64,000 nucleotides of DNA from Guyanagaster necrorhizus (lineage: Eukaryota; Basidiomycota; Agaricomycetes; Agaricales; Physalacriaceae), in NCBI RefSeq assembly GCF_019112545.1, contig NW_025064918.1:124001-188000 (forward strand), written 5' to 3'. Both the position numbers and the translations under genes were made by a program. Of the stretch, positions 47,396-57,156 are shown piece by piece. The notes below the pieces were generated by a model that did not search any database, was not told the origin of the DNA, and worked only from the letters and a program-made list of their open reading frames with translations. Each line of letters opens with the position of its first letter. Within the stretch, counting starts at the first letter, position 1.

Positions 47396-48899
47396 TAGTT
47401 AACTGTATTCTGGACTCCAGTTCATAAGTTATTTTGATGTCAGAAGTCATTTGCCATTGCTTGGATCTAACCTATGATCCTATAGTGTTGATGAAAATGC
47501 AATCCACCAATAAAACTTTGAATAGTTGGTTGAGACTAGCAAGAAATGTTGCATTCTTATTAGAAGATATTACTCTTTATCTCTAAGTATACATATTGCA
47601 AGATCCCAAGATGATCTGTAAGCATACTGAGTTGGAAAGGTGTAGAAGAGAAGTCAGTGTGAGCTGGAGTGTAAATAATGGTGGAGGAGGAGGAGGAGAG
47701 TGTCATAGAAAGTGAAGAAGCCAGCAGTAAAGATATCAGTGAGAAAGAGAGGACCATTGATAAGATGATAGAGGTGAGTGGAGGGCAGTGGATATAATGT
47801 GAGTTGAGTTTAGGTAGTTGGTGTACAAGTCAGAGAAAGAAGGCAGGTTAGGAGATAGAGGAGATAGGTTATATTGATGAATGGTTGATGTTATTATTTT
47901 ATAGGTTTCACTGTGATAAACCCAAGAAGACATTCAGAAAGCATTGAAATTAAGAACCAGTGAAGAGTAGTCAGAGATAGAGGATATGATGGGTCATAGA
48001 GCATAGAGAGAGGGTGCAGGCAGAATCATGAAAGCATCAAATAGAGACCTGGAGGGAAGGATATGGGAAGAGATACATGGGGAGAAATAGCATGATAAGC
48101 ATTGATAAGATTATACACCATTTACATGTGCAACCATGGAAGCAATGCAAGGAACCATAAGGGCTCAAAATGATCATCCACTGCACACACCACAAGAGTA
48201 GCCATCTGTGCTGATGTTCTCTGTGTGAGATGGGATTTCATCATCTTTCTGTCTTTTGCCTATCACATCACAGTTGATACCCCTGTAGAGGATTCACCCA
48301 CTCTAGACCATTTCTTTGACCATTTCCTTTGTTACCTTACCTTGCTTTTACCTTTCTTTGTCTATACAGTGTTTACTTGCCACCATTAGTTAGCCTCCCC
48401 CTTTCTTTCAATATTTTACATTGTCTTTGCCAGTTACCTTTGTCTTATTACATGCCACTCTACAAATAGTATAAGTACATAGCTACTTGGTACCAATGGA
48501 ATCCATCTCCCCCCATCTTCTCTGGTGTCTGTCCAGATCTTAAAGTGTAATAGCCAACTTTACCTACACCCCTACCCATGTATCCACCTACAAGATCCTT
48601 GAGAGTCAGGTTGCAAAGCCATCAAGAGATTTCATGCCACTGTTCTTCAGCATGAGTTGTGGCATTTTGAAAGTGAACATTGGAATGGGGCTGTAATTGT
48701 AAGGAGGTGTGATTGGATGCATCTTGAGAGAAAAAGGCAATGCTATTAAGGTGAGTAAGCCCAGCATTGGATAAATTAATTATATTCTGCAGGGGCAGGG
48801 CATAAGGAGGGACAATTAAGGTGACAAAGAGCAACATTGCCATGAAAGAGGAAGGAGAGATCAGTATTATGGATTGACAAGCGGGTTTGAGGCGATGCA
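47396..48899. other. Unassigned CpG-free DNA up to the right edge of the block
   Basis: No domain is recognised. A pyrimidine-rich stretch occurs at about 48290-48420. CpG is essentially absent until 48889, where CpG-rich DNA begins abruptly. Confidence 0.45.
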
Positions 48900-48933
48900 T
48901 CGGCGGATGCCGTGCCGGCCCGTCCTAGGCCGA
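48900..48933 (+). repeat. 34-bp GC-rich motif, right copy
   Basis: The partner of 2881-2914, with 30 of 34 bases shared. It lies about 10 bp inside the CpG-rich flank. In one frame both copies would encode MPCRP followed by LGR, which may indicate a dispersed coding or repeat fragment. Confidence 0.55.
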
Positions 48934-49502
48934 CTCTTAGCCTCCTTGCCCAAGAACTCGCACTACTTCCTCGTAAACCACGACCACGGCTTCGACGCTC
49001 GCATTACCCGCGCCACTGCATTCGCCAGCCCTCTTCTCAAAAGGCTGATCTGTGATAATAGACTGGGAACTCTCTTGCCATTGGTTACTCGGAAAACTCT
49101 CGGGCTCTCGAGACTCGAATTCGAACTTCCTGGAGGCACAGACTTGAAGTGGGGGTAGGAACTAACTTGAAGTATTAGGACCTCGTACTGCAATTTCTTC
49201 CGGTAGATTTCTATGATGTGCACTGGCAACTATATTTTTTCGAAAGTGGACGACAGTCTCACGGCCTGCAAATTACCTGCGAGATACTTATCGTCTGGGC
49301 GAAGTGCTGTGACACGTTTATCTTTTCAGATGAACTCGTCTCTCACACCGATGCTGATTCCTGTGCACCTGACGAAAAGCATCGATAAGACGCAGTTCCA
49401 GAACGTCAAACACGAAATGAAATCTGTCGCAGCGCCGATAACCACCGTTCTTCATAGTTTAAAAGTGCCGTCTCCTGTGACGTTTCTCTTCACCCACCCA
49501 CC
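48934..49502. other. Upstream flank of the dehydrogenase remnant
   Basis: CpG-containing DNA without a recognisable gene. Short open frames on both strands show no domain. It may hold the former promoter of the downstream dehydrogenase. Confidence 0.4.
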
Positions 49503-50175
49503 ATGTCCTAAGAAACTGCTATCGTTACCGGCTCTGCCAAAGGAAAGGAATTGGGAGAGCTATCGCTCTCCAACTTGCTAGGAACAGCTTGAATGTCGCT
49601 CTCAACGATCTTCCCTCTGAGAAAGCGAAGCTCGACGAGGTCCTCAATGAAGTCGTTGCTACGGGTGTTCAATGCAAGATATATATAGCCGATGTCTCGA
49701 ATGAGCAAGAAGGACAGGCGATGATCCTGGCCGTTGTCTCAGACCTCGGTGGTATAGATGTGGTACGATATCATGTCATCTTTTTCTTCAGTGGCAGCTA
49801 TATTAAATCGGACTATAGATGGTAGCAAATGCTGGTGTCTCATATGCTCACAAGTTGGTCGATAGTCCGCGACAGTCTATTGACTATTTCACCGGAGGAT
49901 TCATCGACACAACTCGTGGTAGGCCCTCAGAGGTTCGTTCCTCATCCATACCTTCTCGGTTGATCGCCTTTTAACGTACCAGCTAGTAAGGGATGTAGAC
50001 AGTTCTCTCGGTGCCCCGCTGGAGCAATCTGGTTCACGACGTTAATGAGTTTCTGTCAGATCGCGCGCTCTCCTCTTCCACAAGGAATAGGACAGCCTGA
50101 AGATGTCGCGAGCGGCGTAGCCTACTTGGCATCGAAGGAAGCGGGTTTTATTACCGGTGAGCCACTTAATAACCT
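49503..50175 (+). pseudogene. Short-chain dehydrogenase/reductase, broken
   Basis: ATG 49503 is followed by ETAIVTGSAKG and, after a one-base frame change, GIGRAIALQLARNSLNVALN: the N-terminal NAD(P)-binding TGxxxGIG motif of the SDR family. ADVSNEQEG and GGIDV follow, then a 56-nt GT-AG intron (49763-49818), and MVANAGVSYAHKLVDS with the NAG motif. The C-terminal block IGQPEDVASGVAYLASKEAG is at about 50080-50150. A TAA at codon 3, the frameshift, and the lack of the catalytic Ser and YxxxK region (only about 200 nt of unrelated-looking sequence lies between) show it is a pseudogene. The substrate cannot be inferred. Confidence 0.8.
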
Positions 50176-51956
50176 CCACCACCGACACGGCTCATTCAAG
50201 TTCGTTAAGCCAATGCGTGGGTGTTATTTCGCTTACAAGGACATGATTTCTTCTACTCTACATATAGATATCTATGAATGGCGGGCTCGTCATGACCTGA
50301 TTCGTGGAGGCTGTTCCCGCGTGAAGAAAACTTGAATGTACTAGTCGTCGCTTGTAAAATACTGGTTTCTTTGCTGTGAAATGGATACGCGATTGCTAAC
50401 GCATATGAGATGCTCAAATGCATGTGATTCTGGCGCCATTTGTTGAAAGCATGAAGCAGGTTTCGATTGAGTCCGACAAATTAGTCGGAACGGACGATAT
50501 CAAATTTACTCTTAGAGAATCCCCCAAAACTGTCCATCGATCCTACGATTAAAAATCTACTTCAGAAACATTTCCGCATCCGACGATCATCCTTCAGTCG
50601 CGAACGGTGGAATTCTGTTAAGGAAACCTTGATGAGGGCTCTCGTCGACTAGTCAAGAAAATCTCAACGCACCACTTCAGTGCTTAGGGAGCACTTTGAC
50701 TCTTCCTGTGCTTCTTATCATCCCCACCAATGGAAGGACTGACGCGCAGCCTTCCATCCGGACTTGTGAAAGGCGGAGGCATAGGGAACTGTCGCAGCGT
50801 CACGAGGAGCGGGGAAGTGATCTGATTCGCGGGTGACTTCGGCTCGACTCGTATTTGCTGTTGCTGCTGAGAGTTCATGGCGCGATTCTTCTCGGTCCAA
50901 ACCCATGAATGTGTGTAGGTTATAAGAATGGCGTTGGGGGCTCCTCGGGGGACGGTGCTGTGTTGAAGATTGATTCCTTGGTTTGCTGCTGTGCGGACAC
51001 GGACCGTCGTTCAATTAAGAGCCCAGATCCTGATGATTGAAGAGAATACGCCACAGATAAGGGCTGGCTATCTGGCCCCGAGTAGGTACGTGGCGAACCA
51101 GAGAAGCAGAATCTCGCCAGCAGAGTAAAACATATCCCTGATAAGTGATGGGATCCACCGAGATAGAAGACTGCGTTCAGTACCAGTGCATCGATGAAAC
51201 AAAATCAAAGGTTGTTGAACATCGGACTAGGGTGAGAAATATCATCGATGAGAGTAGACGATCAACAGATTAACTTTAACATCCGAATAAGCTATCTCCA
51301 GAGGGTCAGCTGAGAGTGGCTTACAGACCAAGGTAGCCTCGACGTTCGAAGGGTCGGATCAGTTGATAACACCTGAAAGACCATCTGACCAGTAAGAAAC
51401 GACTTCACGAGGAAGATGTTTGGGCGTCTAAACAGTGCCATCAGCCTTCCAGCCGGATCAGATTAGCCCCTTCCTTTCATCAAGCCAGATTTCAACTAAG
51501 GCTTTCGATCTTCTAGTATCGCGGCAAGCGAGTGTGAAGTCATTCGGATCGTAGAAGAACTTCAGACCTGAGGTGCTCGGCATGTGAAATGCCTGAAGAC
51601 GACACGTGTGTTGTTTGGATTATTCGTAGACCACAATTCTATCCATAGACAGAGGCCTAGAATTGAGAGCAGCAGCTAAAAAAAGCCTCAGGTTAATCCA
51701 TGATTTTCGTTAAAACCTGCTTCATAACTTCGGAGGTCCTGGAACTTAGTGTCTCGAATTTATCCCGGTAGAGCTCGGGGTTCACCGAGAGAATATTTAT
51801 GCTGTCGACGGACAAAAGAAATGAACAGAAGATAAAGTCCGAGATCGCCAGGAAGACCAGTGTACGTAGCTTTTCGAAGCATAGTATAGTTAGCTAAAAG
51901 AGCCTGGACGCTATACAGCAACGAAACGTTTCTCCGAATCAATGATCATCTCCCGC
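50176..51956. other. Intergenic stretch with one doubtful small frame
   Basis: I see no clear gene. On the minus strand, 50684-50878 reads a Gln/Pro-rich peptide ending SPSIGGDDKKHRKSQSAP, which could be the last exon of a small unknown gene. A second overlapping frame at 50718-51014 is equally open, so neither is secure. Nothing is recognised at 51020-51956. Confidence 0.4.
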
Positions 51957-52515
51957 AGCATCGCGGTATGATTAGATATGGTCTGAGAAAATCACTTCGT
52001 CGCATCAATTATAACCAGTGCACTGATGAAACCTCGAACAACGCGGGGTGGAATACATTTTATTGGAAGAAACATCGGCATCTAGAGAAGAAGATCGCAA
52101 TGGAACAATTCTATTGGCTTACGAAACATCTAAATGTACTCTCTGCAAAATGTAAATTGCCAACATATGTTTATCCTTAAAACTGTAGCAGGAAGCAAAG
52201 TATCAGCATCGCGTAAAATAAAAATAACAAAAGGGGCCAAGAATACACATCACATAGACCGGAGTCTATCCATCATGTCGCATCCAAGGGCGATCCACGA
52301 CATCCTCTTCCTCCCCAACACCAGCTAATGTCATCGCCTCCAACTTTCTGGTAAAGTCATTCATGTCCTCTTGCGCAGCCTCTCGGATAGCACAGTCATA
52401 TCCCCCTCCTTCGTCCACATCATCATCGGGATCCCAAGAAATAGGCAATCCTCTCCATCCGCCGTGTTTGTAGACGTAGTTGAGGAATGACCTCCATAGG
52501 GGGTCAAGAGAGAGA
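51957..52515. repeat. Near-identical 3' segment of helicase copy 1
   Basis: This segment matches 56597-57156 with only scattered differences. It covers the region downstream of the gene and most of its last exon; over the coding 250 bp I count two differences. Past about 52515 identity drops sharply. It is probably a duplication homogenised by gene conversion. Confidence 0.75.
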
Positions 52516-55500
52516 ACCTTTGGGTCCCCGACGATAACAAGTAGTGCTTGTGCTCGAGTCACAGCCACTGAAAGCCGGTATGAGTCATAGAATGATAAGA
52601 GTGGGTGAACAAACCCACCATTGAAACGACGAGGGCTCGCAACGAACCCAAGGGTGTGTCGTAGATCATACTCAATGAACTCTTTACTACTCCTAACGGT
52701 CGATATGATGATGACCTTGCGTTCCTAAATGCATTGTCGGTACATATGCAACAACCCCAAAGCATCGATATTCTTACCTGACCTTGAAACTCCTCCACAC
52801 TGCCGACTTTGATACCCTCATACCCTCTCCTCAATATATTCCTAATTTTGAGAACCTGGGCATGATATGGCGCGATCACGCCGATATCATTGTCAGCTAG
52901 ACGCGCTTCATCAGTTTCAAGATAGATCCCAGTTGATTATGTACATACTGATGCGCAGTTTCTTATCCGATCGTAGCTCTTCGATCGTTCTCATGACATC
53001 GAGAACCTCGTCGATGTTAAAGAAGGACGGAGACGAAGCCTCACGATCATCTTTTCCCGCCATCGAATGAAAGATAATGGGGAATTTCTTCTCCTCGAGA
53101 TGCTTTGATCCAATAAAAGCAGTGATACTCCTGGGATCAGCACAGGGTTGGAGCTCTCCCTTATAGAACCTCTCGTTCGGGAACTCGAGAATCGCCGGAT
53201 GGGAACGGAAGTTTTGGGTCAACTTGACCACCCTGTGAAGGAAAAAAAAAAAATCAGACCCAAGGCGGTGAAGGAAATGATGAGAAACAACTGACGAATG
53301 CCCATGACCATCCTCATCATATATATCGCGCTGCATCAGTCGCTCAATATAGCTGGTCTCTAGTCCTAAATCCTTCGCCACCGGCGACCTAATGATAGGT
53401 CCAAGCTGTTTAGGATCGCCGGACAGAATGACATTCGTCATATTATCAGCCATAGTTTTCACCGCAATCATCGCTTCTGGCTCGGTTGCCTGACCCGCCT
53501 CGTCGATGAAGACATGTGTGAAATGTCCTCGCGGGATACCGATTCCGAAAAATACCGAAGCTGAAACACAGGTTGTGACGACCACCTTGAATTGTCGAAC
53601 GCGAGCAAGAATAGGGACGGAGAAGTGTCCATTCTTAACGAACGTGAAGGGTTCGAGTTCGTGAGAAACGGCGGCCTTTGGTCTCGATGGAGCGTAGAAG
53701 CGGAATAGGACATCCGTACCCAACATTGTTAGACGGGAAGTGATCAGGTCTGCAGCTGAATTACTTGGAGCACAAGCCAGTATTCTTGCTTTTGGATTGG
53801 CCACAATGACTTGGCGGATCGCTTCGATCATGGTCACGGTTTTTCCTGTTCCAGGTCTGTATCACCATGTCAACGAGAGATTATCACGTGGGATTGAAAG
53901 ACTTACGGGCCAAATATAACGAAAGGTACTGTCCCAGGACGTTGGCGGAGTATGCAATCGACTGCCTGTCTCTGGCGGGCGTTTGTGTCGATTAGCTTGT
54001 TGAAAGATTTCCACGGTGTCGTCTCTGAGAAGGCGAGAATATGCTGCTCTGCGGGCAGGAGTAACCGTGCCGGTGCGAATGCGGTGCCTAATGCTTGGTG
54101 CTGACGGCGAAGCGGATAGCGATTCAATTTGAACCGAACAAGGAACCGGTCTGTCGGCGCAGCTCTGAAAGTTCGATTAAAACACAATCCGACTTCTTCT
54201 TTCCTGACGACGTGGACGCCGCCAGAGTACCAATGACCTTCGGGGGCATCGCTCCTTCGGACAAGGATAACGTCGCCTAGCAGAATATAAGCCAGGGTTA
54301 ACATCGAAGAGAGGAGACCTACCGACAAGTACACTCGGTCTTTTCTCAGCTAAACCAGGAACGTTGAGACTAGGATGATGTCAAAAATATCTTCAACAAG
54401 GGGAACAAAACTCGTACTAGTAGTATTGGTTGTGCTGAGCGAGCTGGGCGTTAGGGATGTCATAATATTCTAGGTCTTGGCTGGAGAGTAGGCCATGTAA
54501 GAACACACGCATCAGTAATGAACAAAGCACTTGCCTCATTTTGAATTCTTCAGTCCAAATCAAGTACTTGTAATACTTTCCGTACGAGGCACCTTCGATC
54601 GTGGGGGGAAGGAAAACCTCACGGAGGCGTTGCGTAATTTCAGCTACGGAACCTACAGACAGCGTCGCCAGCAGACTTTTGGGAATATCTGCTTTGTGAA
54701 GCTCGACGATATACGGGATGACGCCGAGAGCCGGCGGCTTCACGCCTTTCACCACATCTGTCTCTGGGTGTCGCGTTGACCGCTTACGAGGGACATAAGG
54801 TGTCGTCGGTTGCAATGCCTTGTGTGCAGCTACGTTTCCGACAATGATGTGAAGCGGTCGGCATATGATAAACTGCGTATGGAGGTGTAAATCTTCGAAC
54901 ACCAACTCTAGCCGGTCGTCGCCACGTCCAGGGAAGGTCTGCAGTGCAGTGACAGTCAAATTGACAGGTTGTCGATACCTGAGTTGATGTAAGCCCGACG
55001 GCTCGGCGGTAAATCTTGTCAAAATAGAATTCATCTGGAGAATCACATTTACATAGATGGATAAACTCACGGAGAGAAGATTGATCGGCGTTTCGATGAT
55101 GCCAAATTCACCGACACAGACAAACGCGCATGGGGAACGGTCGTGCTGATAGCCACTTGTGCAGATACTCCTTCCCGAGCAGCACTGAGTTCGACGACTT
55201 TGAAGTCAAGATCACTAACAACGGTAACATCGTGTTTATCCTGCGTGGCTTCCTCGAGAGCGGAAGAATACTTGGTAAACTGCTCTTTGTCCTTGTGTTT
55301 TTGATTCGAGAGGTGGCCCTTCCAATGAGAATTGAGTATCTGGCGGTTACAGATAACGCAGAGAGTGTGGCCCGGAACAACGTCGGCCTCCTCTGGCTGC
55401 ACATGGGGGGATACGCCTTGCTCCTGAGCTGCACGACAGTGACGTCCCCCTTCAACATGTTGTACCCAGCATTTCATGCCTGGGACGTTCACATTGCAGA

Positions 55501-55696
55501 TATGGCAGGCGTACAGTGCTGAGCCTGCCACGGCATTCTGGTGGATTTTTGTGCTGAGGTGCGCATCGTAGGAAGCTCGGTCAGGATAGATGTTGCGGCA
55601 CGCATCACATGAAATGGTATCGGACTCGTATCGAAATGGACAATCTGCGTCGTCGCAATGGCCAGTGGCGAATTGGTGTGGACAGGTGGTAGCCAT
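52266..55696 (-). CDS. Zinc-finger SF1 RNA helicase, MOV10/SDE3-like, copy 1
   Basis: Ten exons: 55071-55696, 54535-55014, 54418-54480, 54323-54369, 53907-54276, 53296-53856, 52949-53232, 52778-52896, 52619-52724, 52266-52567. They total 2,958 nt and give one open frame of 985 codons plus stop. Introns are 46-63 nt; intron 2 is GC-AG (donor GCAAGT). The start at 55696 is chosen over 55726 because copy 2 begins there. The N-terminus has a CCCH-like finger (C5, C14, C19, Tyr23 for His) and three C2H2 fingers (C30-H52, C64-H86, C113-H134). The helicase core has Walker A GPPGTGKT (about 528-535), DEAGQ (about 647-651), GDPKQLG, NFRSHP, EEFQGQ (845-850) and VAVTRA. It probably unwinds RNA in silencing or decay; relatives restrict retroelements. 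It looks intact. Confidence 0.88.
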
Positions 55697-55726
55697 GGTG
55701 GCGGTAAGAAAGAAAGGCACAGGCAA

Positions 55727-56596
55727 GCGCAGCCTTTCAAGTATCTTAACCCTGGAAACGTAAACAAGCGCCCAGTGACAGAATGGGTATTTAGTGTACC
55801 ATTTTCGACCCTACTTCCTACTTCGAGTATCCTGTCTATTGTTCTTTTCACATTGGCCCCAGGACGTTCCATTTTATGCGTTCCTATTTGGTATCAAAAA
55901 GAAGCTTTTAAAATTTTCCTTTGTGCTAATTTAAACGGATCACATGATCGTGAGGCCAAAACTTTAAATTCAAATTTCTGGTCTGCTTGATGCCGCATGT
56001 AAAGTAAGATGAACAACGCTGTAAGAACTCAGTCTGGCGCACTGGTAGCGATGAAACGACTCTATTCTCAACACTCAACTCTTACTTATCACGAACCCTA
56101 ACCACTTCATGTGACCTAAGCATCAGACACTAAGCTTCGCCCTAGTCCCGTTAAGCTTTTAAGTTGGAAACCTAAGCCTCGCACTAGTCTACTAACTTCG
56201 TTCAAGGTGATTGTTGTTGAGATCTTCGAGCTCGCTCGAACCCATTTCTCGCTCGCGGATACCTTAGTTCTCACGCTTACGCTCTTACTCTTTACTACGT
56301 CGACGGCCCGTACCTCTACCGAACGACTATTCGTCTTCATTGCTCAAGCACGGTATCCAACATTTATAACACATACCTCAGTCTGGCGCAGTACGACTGA
56401 GGTGTCGTACGTAACCAATGGGGTATATATACTATTGAGCAAGGTATAGGAGTTCAATGGAAAAAGGATAAAGAATATACCTAGGTCGGTCGTCAGTGAC
56501 GGCGTCGGGTATCCTGCGTCTAGTTCAACAGCATGTACCATGTTAAAGATAACAATGTTCAATGTTAGATGCTGCATGTATTAATCATCTTGCCCA
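55727..56596. other. Spacer between helicase copies 1 and 2
   Basis: No gene is recognised. A short phrase, CTCAGTCTGGCGCA, occurs at about 56028 and again at about 56376, and the stretch 56020-56370 has the look of an old LTR or repeat, but I could not define ends or target duplications. It should include the promoter of copy 1 at its left end. Confidence 0.4.
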
Positions 56597-57156
56597 CAGC
56601 ATCGCGGTATGATTGGATATGGTCTGAGAAAATCACTTCGTCGCATCAATTATAACCAGTGCACTGATGAAACCTCGAACAACGCGGGGCGGAATACATT
56701 TTATTGGAAGAAACATCAGCATCTAGAGAAGGAGATCGCAATGGAACAATACTATTGGCTCACGAAACATCCAAAGGTACTCTCTGCAAAACGTAAATTG
56801 CTAACATATGTTTATCCTTGAAAGCATAAGTTAGCAGGAAGCAAAGTATCAGCATCACGTAAAGTAAAAATAACAAAAGGGGCCAAGAATACACATCACA
56901 TAGACCGGAGTCTATCCATCATGTCGCATCCAAGGGCGATCCACGACATCCTCATCCTCCCCAACACCAGCTAATGTCATCGCCTCCAACTTTCTGGTAA
57001 AGTCATTCATGTCCTCTTGCGCAGCCTCTCGGATAGCACAGTCATATCCCCCTCCTTCGTCCACATCATCATCGGGATCCCAAGAAATAGGCAATCCTCT
57101 CCATCCGCCGTGTTTGTAGACGTAGTTGAGGAATGACCTCCATAAGGGGTCAAGAG
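56597..57156. repeat. Near-identical 3' segment of helicase copy 2
   Basis: The partner of 51957-52515. Identity is very high through the 3' flank and up to the middle of the last exon, then falls to about 80%. Confidence 0.75.

Noticed and set aside
2881..48933. The 34-bp motif as a target-site duplication of one giant element
   Set aside because: It is far too long for a TSD and sits at unequal distances from the two block edges.
51968..52180. A 70-codon plus-strand frame, also present at 56609-56821, as a conserved small gene
   Set aside because: The two copies lie in the homogenised duplicate, and nearly all base differences change the amino acid, which argues against protein selection.
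55130..55522. A 130-codon plus-strand frame
   Set aside because: It is antisense to exon 1 of helicase copy 1, whose zinc fingers explain the conservation.
56020..56370. A solo LTR in the spacer between helicase copies
   Set aside because: No convincing TG/CA ends with matching target duplication could be found.
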